From the NCBI GenBank assembly GCA_031266025.1, contig JAISBV010000148.1, positions 1 to 44,878 on the forward strand: a DNA stretch of 44,878 bases. Direction: 5' to 3'. This DNA is from Eubacteriales Family XIII. Incertae Sedis bacterium (lineage in GTDB: Bacteria > Bacillota > Clostridia > Peptostreptococcales > Anaerovoracaceae). A program made the position numbers and the translations under genes. Below the pieces are notes generated by a model, which saw only the letters and a program-made list of their open reading frames with translations, had not been told where the DNA came from and ran no database searches. This document shows positions 16,228 through 24,836 of the stretch, one piece after another. The first letter of the stretch is position 1; every line of letters starts with the position of its first letter.

Positions 16228-16622
16228 TGCGCGCGAGGTACACGCCCGAGAGCTATATAAAAGAAAAAAACGACGTTCTGACGCGAATCTTGCGTCTTAC
16301 GGAAGATATATACAGCGGAGTCAAGGCGCCCGAAACGCTTGAGTCTTTGCTTGACAGGCGCATGGAAACGATAGACGAGCTTCAAAGGCTTGAGCATGAC
16401 GCGGCGGACGCGAAGAAGGCTTGCCCGGAAAAGGCGCTTGCGGAGCTTGATTCCAAGCTGAGACTCATACTTAACCTTGACGCCAAGATCGAAAACGATA
16501 TGACGGACGCCAAGGCCGGGCTGTTCGACTCCATGAAGTCCAACGCTATGGAGCAGAAGTTTATAAAATACGAGATTGTGGGAGAGCCCGAAAAGGGCCG
16601 TTTGTTGGACGAGAAACAGTAA
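16227..16622 (+). CDS. Small coiled-coil protein after FliS, possible FlgN/FliT-type chaperone
   Basis: 131 residues, almost entirely helical by composition, with heptad-like spacing through TRILRLTEDIY, RRMETIDELQRLEHDA and LDSKLRLILNLDAKIENDM. I do not recognise a specific family. Its size, helical nature and position as the third gene of a fliD-fliS operon, starting on the last base of the fliS stop, fit a flagellar export chaperone such as FlgN or FliT, but no diagnostic motif supports that. A terminator follows directly. Confidence 0.6.
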   Translation: MRARYTPESYIKEKNDVLTRILRLTEDIYSGVKAPETLESLLDRRMETIDELQRLEHDAADAKKACPEKALAELDSKLRLILNLDAKIENDMTDAKAGLFDSMKSNAMEQKFIKYEIVGEPEKGRLLDEKQ

Positions 16623-16637
16623 GAAGTTATGTTATGA

Positions 16638-16673
16638 ACGCCATTTCGGAACAAATCGGAATGGCGTTTTTAC
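16638..16673 (+). terminator. Rho-independent terminator of the fliD operon
   Basis: AACGCCATT (16638-16646) pairs with AATGGCGTT (16661-16669), and the right arm runs into TTTTT. It lies 15 bases after the last gene of the fliD operon. Read on the other strand it also lies just downstream of the convergent J-domain gene, which ends at 16682. Confidence 0.82.
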
Positions 16674-16681
16674 GCTGCAAA

Positions 16682-17851
16682 CTATACGCCGACTTTTTCG
16701 AGAAGCGCGTCCAAAGCATCGCGAACACTGTCGCTTTGCGCGGGGCGTTTTATGGCCGCGGATATGCGGCACGGAAAGTTTGACTTTATATAACTGTCGT
16801 TCTTCAAAAGCCCCGCCAATTTTTCGAGCGCTCGCTTACCGTCGCGCGGCGTCGTTTCGGGGAAGAGCAGGGCGATGGCCAAGTCCGAACAGCGGCCGAG
16901 CACATCTGTTTTTCGTATATTCTCCGACAGAAAATCAAATATATAGGACATGTTCTTTTCGAGGGTTTCTTCTCCGTGCAGCGCGCCGTCTTCGGACAGC
17001 TGCGGCGCGAAACCGAACACGCCGAAGCACAGCCGGTTGCCGTAGCGCTTGCTGCGGTTCATCTCCCTTTCCGCTTCCTCTATCCAACCGTCGCGCGTGA
17101 GCATGCCGGTTTTCACATCTATCTTGTCGATCACCTTCACATAGACATCGTCAAGATCGCTCTTTGGTATCATGCGGGCCAACTTCAGAAACTTCTCCGT
17201 TATGGGTTTCAGGTCGTCCGTACCGAGACAGACGCGCAATGCATCGCCGTCGTCGGCGACGTATTTGTGACTGCTGCTCTCGACTATCTGACCCGTCACC
17301 TGCTGCAGCTCCGTGACGCGCACGATAAAATGGTATATCTTGGGATACACCTTGCCGCCGTAACGGCAGTCCTTGTACTTTCTGAAATAGCTTATATGAT
17401 AGTTTCCGAGCCTGTAGACGGCGTGAACCGCGCGCTTCCATTCGAGGAAGGCGCCAAAATCGACGCTTTCGCGATCCGAATGCGTAAGTCTGCCGTAGGC
17501 GTCCTCCCATTTCTCGTTCATTGTCTCGCGAAAAAACGAATCGAGCATGCCGTAGGCGTCGGCGGTTTCCTTATTTTCAACCGCGCGCCAACCCACCGTT
17601 TCGCGTTCGGAAAGGGTTCTCCACGCGTTTTTTTGCATCCACGCCCTGTGGTATTGCTCGCGCAGCGCTTCATTGCCCACTACTCGGTAGGCCATGTTGA
17701 TTTCTTTCATGCGCTCCGTCGCCGCGGGCGTACGGTTCAGATCCGGATGATACAGTTTTGACAGGCATCTGTACGCGGCGTCGATGACGTCCTGTTCCGC
17801 GTCGTGATGCACTTGCAATATATTATAGTAATCCTGTTCGAGATCAAGCAT
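16682..17851 (-). CDS. J-domain protein with a degenerate GGDEF domain
   Basis: 389 residues in three parts. Residues 6-70 are a J domain with the intact HPD motif at 35-37 (KLYHPDLN), so it could stimulate an Hsp70. Residues about 95-225 (DSFFRETMNEKWEDAYGRL, then a beta-rich stretch) look like an NTF2-like or uncharacterised alpha-beta domain. Residues about 243-385 follow the GGDEF pattern: DVKTGMLTRDGWIEEAEREM resembles the start DxLTGLxNRxxF, and RCSDLAIALLFPET occupies the GGDEF position. The signature has become CSDLA and the metal aspartates are gone, so cyclase activity is not expected. The start overlaps the carB stop by eight bases in another frame, implying coupling. The GGDEF assignment is from pattern only. 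Confidence 0.78.
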   Translation of the reverse strand: MLDLEQDYYNILQVHHDAEQDVIDAAYRCLSKLYHPDLNRTPAATERMKEINMAYRVVGNEALREQYHRAWMQKNAWRTLSERETVGWRAVENKETADAYGMLDSFFRETMNEKWEDAYGRLTHSDRESVDFGAFLEWKRAVHAVYRLGNYHISYFRKYKDCRYGGKVYPKIYHFIVRVTELQQVTGQIVESSSHKYVADDGDALRVCLGTDDLKPITEKFLKLARMIPKSDLDDVYVKVIDKIDVKTGMLTRDGWIEEAEREMNRSKRYGNRLCFGVFGFAPQLSEDGALHGEETLEKNMSYIFDFLSENIRKTDVLGRCSDLAIALLFPETTPRDGKRALEKLAGLLKNDSYIKSNFPCRISAAIKRPAQSDSVRDALDALLEKVGV

Positions 17852-20800
17852 TACAGAGGTATTCCTCCAAAGTTCTGTACCGCAGCGCCGCGCCGGCTTT
17901 TTTCAGTCTGATGGCTTCGAGAAAGACCTTTGCCGTGTCCATACAGGTCAGCACGGGCAAGCCGCGTTCTATAGCCTTCCTGCGTATATCGAAGGAGTTG
18001 CTTCCCGGTTTGTTCGCTACCTCCGGTACGTTGATAAGGCCGCATATTTCCTCGCCCGTCTTTTGCATAACTTCGTCAAAGCTTACGGTTTTCGCCTCTA
18101 TTCCGTATTCGTCCATGAACCGGCTCGTTCCTTCCGAAGCGTACAGTTTGAAACCGCAGTCTATGTACTCCTTCAATATCTCTGCGGTTTTCGCGTTTCT
18201 GTCGGGCGCTCTGAGTCCGATATAGAAACCGCCTTCCGTCGGTATCTTCATGCCCGCAGCCAGAAAACCCTTGTACACGGCGCCCGCAAAATCCTCATCG
18301 ACGCCGAGTACCTCGCCCGTCGAACGCATCTCCGGCCCGAGCGCCACGTCGACGTCCGCCAACTTCGCGCCCGAAAATACGGGAACCTTGACGGCGCAGA
18401 GTTTCATCTTGCGGTACAGGCCGACGCCATACTCAGAGTCGCGCAGTTTTTTTCCGAGCATGGCGGCGACGGCAAGCTTCACCATCGGAACGCCCGTGAC
18501 CTTGCTGAGTATGGGTACGGTGCGCGAGGCGCGGGGATTGACCTCTATGACGCAGAGTTTTTCGCCGTCCCAAGCGTACTGCACGTTGATCAGCCCCACT
18601 ATGTTCAGCCTTCGCGTGATCCTTCGCGTGTATTCCACGAGCATATCCGCGACGTCGTTCGGCAGCGTATGCGGCGGATACACGGATATGCTGTCGCCCG
18701 AGTGAACCCCCGTTCTTTCGATGTGCTCCATAAGGCCCGGTATCAGTATATCCTCACCGTCGGCCACAGCGTCCACGTCCGCCTCCCTGCCTTCGATATA
18801 TCTGTCTATAAGCACGGGGTGTTCCGCGGAAAGAGAAACGGCTTCGTCCATGTATTTTATCAGTTCCTCATCGCTGTAGACGACTTGCATGGCGCGGCCG
18901 CCTATAACGTAGGAAGGGCGCACGACGAGAGGATAGCCGAGTTTTTCCACTACCTCGAACGCCTCTTTTTCATCCGTCACGGAGTAGCCGTCCGGCGTGG
19001 GTATACCCATTTCGCCGAGCAGCAGACGCAATTTCTCGCGATCTTCGGCAAGGTCTATGGATTTGAATTGCGTGCCGAGTATAGGTATGCCGCGCTTCGC
19101 CAAATTCTCCGCGACGTTCAGGGACGTCTGGCCTCCAAGCTGAATCACGACGCCGAGCGGATGTTCTTTCTTCACGACGTTCATCACGTCGTCCGTATGC
19201 AGGGCCTCGAAGTACAGCTTGTCGGACGTGTCGAAATCCGTGCTCACGGTTTCGGGGTTATTGTTTATGATGACGGCCTCGTAGCCGAGCTCCTTGATGG
19301 CCCATACGCCCTGAACGCAGCAATAGTCGAATTCTATGCCCTGTCCTATGCGAATAGGGCCCGAGCCCACTACCAATATCTTTTCGCGCTTCGATACGCG
19401 GCTTTCGTCTTCGGCGTCAAAGCATGAATAAAAATACGGTGTTACGGCTTCGAATTCGCCGCCGCAGGTATCGACCATCTTATATACGGGGAATATGTCG
19501 TTATATATGCGTATATCCTGCAATACCTCTCGCGGAACGCCGGACAGCCGCAGTATCTCATCGTCTGTAAAGCCCGTCTGTTCAGCCTCACGCACTGATT
19601 CGACCGTCAATTCTTCGCTTTGAAGCGCTTTTTCAATACGGACGATATTGCCGAGCTTGTTCAGGAACCAAGGATCTATGCGCGTTTGTTCGTACAGTGT
19701 TCCGACGTCCGTTCCTCTGCGCAGCGCCTCCGCTATGGCGAACAGACGTTCGTCGTCACAGGCGTCGATCTTGCGCCGGAGTTCTTCGTCGCCGAGACGG
19801 CTTACGGAGTCGACGCGCAGACCGTCCAACTTGACTTCGAGGGAAGTTATCGCTTTGAGCAGCGCGTCCTCAAATGTGCGCGATATGGCCATGACCTCTC
19901 CCGTCGCCTTCATTTGCGTGCCGAGCTTTCGCGAGGCGGCGCCGAATTTGTCGAAGGGCCATTTCGGGAATTTGACGACGCAGTAGTCGAGCGTAGGTTC
20001 GAAACAGGCGCTTGTCTTTTGCGTCACGTAGTTCTTCAGTTCGTCCAAGCTGTATCCCAATGCGATCTTTGCCGCTATCTTCGCTATCGGATAGCCCGCC
20101 GCCTTGGACGCGAGCGCCGACGAACGGCTCACGCGAGGGTTCACTTCTATGACGACGTATTCGCTGTTTTCGGGATTCAGGGCAAACTGCACGTTGCAGC
20201 CGCCTTCAATTTCGAGACTTCTTATGATCTTGAGCGACGCGTCCCTGAGCATCTGATATTCTTCGTCGCGCAGCGTCTGTATGGGCGCCACGACGATGCT
20301 GTCGCCTGTATGCACGCCCACGGGGTCGAAGTTTTCCATGCCGCAGACTATGATGCAGTTGTCCTTCGCGTCGCGCATCACTTCGTATTCTATTTCTTTC
20401 CAGCCCGCCACGGAGCGTTCGAGCAGTATCTGACCTATGGCGCTGTTTTCCATGCCGCGCCGCGCAAGCAGTGACAGGTCTTCGTCGCAGAAGGCGATGC
20501 CGCCGCCCGTACCGCCGAGCGTGTAAGCGGGTCTTATGATGACGGGATAGCCCACGTCACGGATGAAATCCCTGCACTCGTCCATATTCGTGGCGATCGC
20601 GCTGCGCGGCACCGGTTCGCCTATCGTCAGCATGAGCTCTTTGAACGCCTCGCGATCCTCGGCGCGTTTGATGCTGTTCCTGCCCGCGCCGAGCAGACGC
20701 ACGCCGAGACGCGCGAGCACGCCGCGTTCTTCGAGCGCCATGGAGAGATTCAGTCCCGTCTGTCCCCCGAAGCCCGCCAGTATGCCGTCCGGGCGTTCGC

Positions 20801-21038
20801 GCTCCAATATGGCGGTCATTGCGTCTTCGGTCAGGGGCTCCATGTACACCTTGTCCGCTATGCCCGGATCCGTCATGATGGTGGCGGGGTTGCTGTTCAC
20901 GAGGATGGTTTCTATGCCTTCTTCCCGTATAGCTTTGCACGCCTGTGTGCCCGCGTAGTCGAATTCTGCGGCCTGACCTATTATGATAGGGCCCGAACCT
21001 ATGATAAGCAGCTTTTTCAGCGCGTTGTTTTTCGCCAT
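17844..21038 (-). CDS. carB: Carbamoyl-phosphate synthase large subunit
   Basis: Makes carbamoyl phosphate from ammonia (supplied by CarA), bicarbonate and two ATP, for pyrimidine and arginine synthesis. At 1064 residues it is full length. It has two homologous ATP-grasp halves: the first begins LLIIGSGPIIIGQAAEFDYAG, the second repeats it as ILVVGSGPIRIGQGIEFDY. Each half has its ENPRxSRSSA / ENPRASRTVP-type metal-site segment. A C-terminal MGS-like allosteric domain (from about residue 935) follows. It starts on the last base of the carA stop (TGATG). It overlaps the J-domain gene at its end, an unusual downstream partner for carB. Confidence 0.97.
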   Translation of the reverse strand: MAKNNALKKLLIIGSGPIIIGQAAEFDYAGTQACKAIREEGIETILVNSNPATIMTDPGIADKVYMEPLTEDAMTAILERERPDGILAGFGGQTGLNLSMALEERGVLARLGVRLLGAGRNSIKRAEDREAFKELMLTIGEPVPRSAIATNMDECRDFIRDVGYPVIIRPAYTLGGTGGGIAFCDEDLSLLARRGMENSAIGQILLERSVAGWKEIEYEVMRDAKDNCIIVCGMENFDPVGVHTGDSIVVAPIQTLRDEEYQMLRDASLKIIRSLEIEGGCNVQFALNPENSEYVVIEVNPRVSRSSALASKAAGYPIAKIAAKIALGYSLDELKNYVTQKTSACFEPTLDYCVVKFPKWPFDKFGAASRKLGTQMKATGEVMAISRTFEDALLKAITSLEVKLDGLRVDSVSRLGDEELRRKIDACDDERLFAIAEALRRGTDVGTLYEQTRIDPWFLNKLGNIVRIEKALQSEELTVESVREAEQTGFTDDEILRLSGVPREVLQDIRIYNDIFPVYKMVDTCGGEFEAVTPYFYSCFDAEDESRVSKREKILVVGSGPIRIGQGIEFDYCCVQGVWAIKELGYEAVIINNNPETVSTDFDTSDKLYFEALHTDDVMNVVKKEHPLGVVIQLGGQTSLNVAENLAKRGIPILGTQFKSIDLAEDREKLRLLLGEMGIPTPDGYSVTDEKEAFEVVEKLGYPLVVRPSYVIGGRAMQVVYSDEELIKYMDEAVSLSAEHPVLIDRYIEGREADVDAVADGEDILIPGLMEHIERTGVHSGDSISVYPPHTLPNDVADMLVEYTRRITRRLNIVGLINVQYAWDGEKLCVIEVNPRASRTVPILSKVTGVPMVKLAVAAMLGKKLRDSEYGVGLYRKMKLCAVKVPVFSGAKLADVDVALGPEMRSTGEVLGVDEDFAGAVYKGFLAAGMKIPTEGGFYIGLRAPDRNAKTAEILKEYIDCGFKLYASEGTSRFMDEYGIEAKTVSFDEVMQKTGEEICGLINVPEVANKPGSNSFDIRRKAIERGLPVLTCMDTAKVFLEAIRLKKAGAALRYRTLEEYLCNA

Positions 21039-22129
21039 CAGTCTCTACCGCCTTCCATCATGGACAGGAAGCGATCAAACAGATACGAGGAATCGTTTGG
21101 GCCGGGCGAGGCTTCGGGATGGTATTGCACGGAGAAAACGGGAAGACTCCCGTGGCGCATACCTTCCACCGTGCCGTCGTTCAGATTCTTGTGCGTGATG
21201 ATCATGCCGCAGTCCGTAACGCTGCGTTCGTCCACCGCGAAACCGTGGTTCTGCGACGTGATGACGGAGCGTCCCTTCGCGTCGTCGCGAACGCCGTGAT
21301 TGCCGCCCCTGTGGCCGTATTTCATCTTGTATGTGCGCCCGCCGACGGCGAGGGCCAGTATCTGATGACCCATACATATGCCGAACAACGGCGCCTTTCC
21401 GAGCAGCGCGCGCGTCGTTTCCACACCCTCCGCAGCTGCCGCCGGGTCTCCGGGGCCGTTCGACAGGAATATCCCGTCGGGTTTGACCGAGAGTATTTCA
21501 TCCGCCGCGCTGCCGTAAGGGAATACGTGCAGATCGAGGCCCAAGGCCGAAAGGCCGCGCAGTATGGACGTCTTTATGCCAAAATCCAAGACGGCCACCC
21601 TGTATCCCGCGCCTTCTATGCGAAAGCGCTCCTTCGTTCCGGCTTCCTTCATCCAGTCCTGCCTGAGCTCGGTTTCGTCACAGAGTTTTTTTGCCTCGGC
21701 AAAGCTTAGACCTTCCGTACTGATTACGCTCTTTACCGTGCCTTCATCGCGAATCTTCTTCGTTATCATGCGCGTGTCAACGTTCCATATGCCGGGGATT
21801 CCCTGACCGGACAACCATTCGTCTATGTTCATGACGGAGCGGTTGTTCGAGGGTTTGAACGCTATATCCTTCGCCACGAGACCGAAGGCGTGTATGCGTT
21901 CCGACTCGTAGTCCGTTTCGTTGACGCCGTAGTTGCCTATAAGCGGATAGGTCATGTTGATGATCTGACCTTTGTAGGATGGATCCGTCAATATTTTCTG
22001 ATAGCCCGTCATGGATGTGTTGAACACGAGCTCGCCGACCCGCGTCGCGCGCTCCCCAAAGCTTTTGCCCGTGAACGCGGTTCCGTCGGCAAGATACAGT
22101 ATTCCTTTATTGTTCATCGTCGTCGACAT
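21038..22129 (-). CDS. carA: Carbamoyl-phosphate synthase small subunit
   Basis: Glutamine amidotransferase subunit that hydrolyses glutamine and channels ammonia to CarB. It has 363 residues: an N-terminal CPSase_sm domain (LYLADGTAFTGKSFG) and a C-terminal class I amidotransferase domain with nucleophile Cys252 in LFGICMGHQ and the His/Glu pair in VQYHPEASPGP. The ATG at 22129 is used; an in-frame ATG four codons later (22117) is equally plausible. The start overlaps the end of the DUF1836 gene by 23 bases. No pyrimidine attenuator is visible directly upstream, as the region is coding, so expression probably follows the mreB2 promoter. Confidence 0.96.
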   Translation of the reverse strand: MSTTMNNKGILYLADGTAFTGKSFGERATRVGELVFNTSMTGYQKILTDPSYKGQIINMTYPLIGNYGVNETDYESERIHAFGLVAKDIAFKPSNNRSVMNIDEWLSGQGIPGIWNVDTRMITKKIRDEGTVKSVISTEGLSFAEAKKLCDETELRQDWMKEAGTKERFRIEGAGYRVAVLDFGIKTSILRGLSALGLDLHVFPYGSAADEILSVKPDGIFLSNGPGDPAAAAEGVETTRALLGKAPLFGICMGHQILALAVGGRTYKMKYGHRGGNHGVRDDAKGRSVITSQNHGFAVDERSVTDCGMIITHKNLNDGTVEGMRHGSLPVFSVQYHPEASPGPNDSSYLFDRFLSMMEGGRD

Positions 22130-22802
22130 TCTTACCGCCTGTTTTCTGTTTTGCCCGCGCCTTGTGAGACGACTGCGGTTTGCCGTGCTTGTTCCGCGTT
22201 CCTTCCGGTCTTGTGAAGTATTCGCTCAAAATCCTCTGCACCGCGTATTTTGCGGCGTCCGCGCGCGCGGCAAGACTTAAAAGAAGCAGCAAGAGCTCGG
22301 TATTGTCGTCGTCTTCGAGTCCTTCGCCTCTTATGGCTGCTTTTACGTCCGTTACGCTGCCCTGTATTTCGCGCGACAACAGGGTTCGCTCTCTTTCGAG
22401 CACGGGCGCTATAGCCGCGTAGAGCCTGTAGAAGTCTATCTTGTCGTCAAACGTCGAGTCGTAATTGTCTATAAAAGGCCGCATAACGCTCTCTATTTCG
22501 TCCGTTCTGAGGACGCTCGTCATATAGAACAGCATGGTCATTATGATCACATGATCCCGCGCGTATTTCTTTTTTATGGGTTTTGGCAGTACGCCGCGTT
22601 TTACGCTGCTTGCAATGCCCGTCTCCGTAAGTACGGAATCGGATTTTTCGCGCGCGGCGCCCGCGTATATCTTCAGTTGCTCGTCAAAAAATCCCGCCAC
22701 TTGGTCGGCATAGAGCTCCATAGTCGGGAACGCGTCGGGTTTTATTATGCTCTCGGATGTGAAATCATCCATGACGTGCTTTATATATTCTTCATAGCGC
22801 AT
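22107..22802 (-). CDS. DUF1836 domain-containing protein
   Basis: 231 residues. The first 125 match the DUF1836 pattern: PTMELYADQVAGFFDEQL, a helix containing LTETGIASSVKRGVL, then KPIKKKYARDHVIIMTMLFYM. This family is widespread in Bacillota and is thought to be a MerR-like DNA-binding protein (family knowledge, no target known). The C-terminal tail is charged and Lys/Arg-rich (NKHGKPQSSHKARAKQKTGGKN). The ORF track begins at 23108 inside mreB2; the real start is ATG 22802, with GGAGG five bases upstream and the family's own N-terminus. It lies between mreB2 and carA, overlapping carA, and could regulate the operon (inference). Confidence 0.82.
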   Translation of the reverse strand: MRYEEYIKHVMDDFTSESIIKPDAFPTMELYADQVAGFFDEQLKIYAGAAREKSDSVLTETGIASSVKRGVLPKPIKKKYARDHVIIMTMLFYMTSVLRTDEIESVMRPFIDNYDSTFDDKIDFYRLYAAIAPVLERERTLLSREIQGSVTDVKAAIRGEGLEDDDNTELLLLLLSLAARADAAKYAVQRILSEYFTRPEGTRNKHGKPQSSHKARAKQKTGGKNVDDDEQ

Positions 22803-22852
22803 ACATGCCTCCATCGAAAAAGCAGGCGGCGCCTGCCGGATACGGGCGCGTC

Positions 22853-23875
22853 TCAAATATAGGGTCTGCGCCTGTTTACATGCCGCGACTCCATCGCGGG
22901 AAGTGAGTTTAACGCCTTGCCCGTGCCTACCGCCACGCAGGACTTGGGGTCGTCGGCTATGATTACGTGTATGCCCGTACGCTTGTTGATTCTCTTGTCT
23001 ATACCGTTGAGCAGCGCGCCTCCGCCCGTGATCACGATACCGCTGTTGCTGATATCCGCAGCCAACTCGGGCGGCGTTTTTTCCAAAACGGAGTGCACGG
23101 CCTCGCAAATTACCTGCAAGGGTTCGTCCAAGGCTTCAAGCATTTCGGCGGAGCTGACGTCTACGGATTTCGGCAGACCCGTCACGAGGTCGCGCCCCCT
23201 GCATTCCATGGCGAGGGGTTCTTCTATCGCGAAAGCCGTGCCTATCTTTATTTTCATTTCTTCCGCCGTGCGTTCGCCTATGAACAGCTTGTGCTCCTTG
23301 CGCATATATTTGATAATGGATTCGTCGAAACGGTCGCCCGCCACCTTGACCGACATGCTCGCGACTATGCCTCCGAGCGATATAACGGCTATGTCCGTCG
23401 TGCCGCCGCCTATGTCTATGACCATGATGCCATCGGGCTTTGTGATGTCGAGACCGGCGCCGATGGCGGCCGCTACGGGCTCCTCCATCAGGTATACGGA
23501 TTTGCCGCCCGCTTGCGTCGCGGCTTCGCTGACCGCGCGCTTTTCGACTTCCGTGACGCCGCTCGGCACGCAGACCATGATCTTGGGCTTGAACAGCTTG
23601 CTCGCGCCGCAGGTCTTGCGGATAAAATACTTCAGCATGCGTTCGGTGATGTCATAGTCTGAAATCACGCCGTCCTTCAGCGGACGCACCGCCACGATGT
23701 TGGCCGGCGTGCGCCCGAGCATCTGCCGCGCCTCCTCGCCTACGGCGACGATCTCATTGGTGTCCCTGTTGATCGCCACAACGGACGGCTCGTTCAATAC
23801 GACGCCTTTGCCTTTTATATAAACCAGCACGTTCGCAGTGCCGAGGTCTATCCCGACCTCTCCGGAAAACGCCAA
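22853..23875 (-). CDS. mreB: MreB-family rod shape protein (second paralogue)
   Basis: Second actin-like cell-shape ATPase in the window, 340 residues, with VGIDLGTANVLVYIKG, VCVPSGVTEVEKRAV, IDIGGGTTDIAVI and ITGGGALLNGIDKRI, all intact. It is closer to the generic MreB/Mbl consensus than the copy at 155-1195. AAGGAG directly abuts the TTG at 23884, but lies nine bases before a second TTG at 23875, giving the normal N-terminus MAFSGEVGIDLG. It is not accompanied by mreCD but heads an operon with DUF1836, carA and carB. A good promoter lies upstream. By analogy with Bacillus MreB, Mbl and MreBH, it may direct a different synthesis or hydrolase machinery (inference). Confidence 0.93.
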   Translation of the reverse strand: MAFSGEVGIDLGTANVLVYIKGKGVVLNEPSVVAINRDTNEIVAVGEEARQMLGRTPANIVAVRPLKDGVISDYDITERMLKYFIRKTCGASKLFKPKIMVCVPSGVTEVEKRAVSEAATQAGGKSVYLMEEPVAAAIGAGLDITKPDGIMVIDIGGGTTDIAVISLGGIVASMSVKVAGDRFDESIIKYMRKEHKLFIGERTAEEMKIKIGTAFAIEEPLAMECRGRDLVTGLPKSVDVSSAEMLEALDEPLQVICEAVHSVLEKTPPELAADISNSGIVITGGGALLNGIDKRINKRTGIHVIIADDPKSCVAVGTGKALNSLPAMESRHVNRRRPYI

Positions 23876-23947
23876 TAGAATCAACTCCTTTCGCCGGAAC
23901 AGGCGTGCGCCGCCCGAATCCGGCGCGCCCCGTCAACCTACCCAAAT

Positions 23948-23976
23948 ATTATACACGCTCTTGGGATGTATTACAA
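23948..23976 (-). promoter_or_regulatory. Sigma-A-type promoter for the mreB2-carAB operon
   Basis: On the minus strand, TTGTAA (23971-23976) and a perfect TATAAT (23948-23953) are 17 bases apart. The transcript would begin near 23941. Its leader holds a possible hairpin with 7-base arms, CGCCGGA and TCCGGCG (23919-23925 / 23892-23898), ending just before the AAGGAG ribosome site, so folding could influence translation. Confidence 0.75.
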
Positions 23977-24067
23977 ATTATTTTTGGAAGCTTGGCAGGG
24001 GGATTGTAACCTGTTCGCAGCCGGCGCCGAAAGTGCAATTGTAATCAACATGTAATATGGCGGCGGT

Positions 24068-24095
24068 TTTACAAAACAGTTGTTTTTGATATAAT
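24068..24095 (+). promoter_or_regulatory. Sigma-A-type promoter abutting ftsE
   Basis: TTTACA (24068-24073), 16 bases, TATAAT (24090-24095). The ATG of ftsE begins at 24102, seven bases past the -10 box, so the predicted transcription start falls on or next to the start codon. No Shine-Dalgarno sequence is present (the bases before ATG read CTCCTT). This predicts a leaderless ftsE mRNA. Confidence 0.7.
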
Positions 24096-24101
24096 CTCCT
24101 T

Positions 24102-24836
24102 ATGATCGAATATAAAAATGTAACCAAAACATATGGCTCCAACATCGGCTTGGACGACGTCAGCGTCAGTATAGACAAGGGAGACTTCGTGTTCCTTGTG
24201 GGCCCGTCCGGCGCCGGCAAATCCACGTTTATAAAACTGCTGCTCAAGGAGATCAAACCTGATTCGGGAAGTATAACGTTCAACGGTCTCGACATCACGA
24301 AGATGTCGAACCGCAGCGTGCCCAAGCTCCGCAGGAGCATAGGCATAGTGTTTCAGGATTTCAGGCTCCTTCCGAAAAAGACCGTGTACGAGAACGTGGC
24401 CTTCGCGATGGAGATCATACATATGGGGCCGCGCGTGATCAGGCGGCAGACGCCGCAGGCTCTCAGTCTCGTCGGTATAAGCTCCGAAGCCGCGAAATAT
24501 CCGGATGAGCTCTCTGCCGGAGAACAGCAGCGGGTCGCGATAGCGAGGGCCATAGTCAACAATCCCACTATACTCATAGCCGACGAACCCACGGGCAATC
24601 TCGATCCCGACACGGCCTGGGAGATCATGCATCTCCTTGAACAGATCAATATGCGCGGCACTACGATAGTCATGGTCACGCACGCGAAAGATATCGTGAA
24701 CAAGATGAACCGCCGCGTTATTTCCATAAAGTCAGGCCGTATCACGAGGGATGAGAAGAGGGGCGGATACGGCGAAACCGAAGACGATTTCGGCAGATCG
24801 GAGCTTCTTCTGCGAGGAGGGCCTTTCAGCCTATGA
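24102..24836 (+). CDS. ftsE: Cell division ABC transporter ATP-binding protein FtsE
   Basis: ATPase of the FtsEX complex, which does not transport but switches on peptidoglycan hydrolases at division. The 244-residue ABC domain shows Walker A GPSGAGKS, Q-loop IVFQDFRLLPKKTVYENVAFA (typical of FtsE), signature LSAGEQQRVAIARA, Walker B TILIADEPTGNLD and the H-loop VTHAKD. The C-terminal 20 residues are charged. No other in-frame start fits better than ATG 24102, which has no ribosome site. It overlaps ftsX by four bases (ATGA). Confidence 0.96.
   Translation: MIEYKNVTKTYGSNIGLDDVSVSIDKGDFVFLVGPSGAGKSTFIKLLLKEIKPDSGSITFNGLDITKMSNRSVPKLRRSIGIVFQDFRLLPKKTVYENVAFAMEIIHMGPRVIRRQTPQALSLVGISSEAAKYPDELSAGEQQRVAIARAIVNNPTILIADEPTGNLDPDTAWEIMHLLEQINMRGTTIVMVTHAKDIVNKMNRRVISIKSGRITRDEKRGGYGETEDDFGRSELLLRGGPFSL

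Noticed and set aside
16682-17851. Calling the J-domain protein an active diguanylate cyclase
   Set aside because: The GGDEF signature reads CSDLA and metal-binding aspartates are absent, so only a degenerate domain is supported.
18063-19427. 454-residue ORF on the plus strand opposite carB
   Set aside because: It is antisense to a complete carB with all family motifs, and its translation is Arg/His/Tyr-rich without recognisable domains: a shadow of GC-biased codons.
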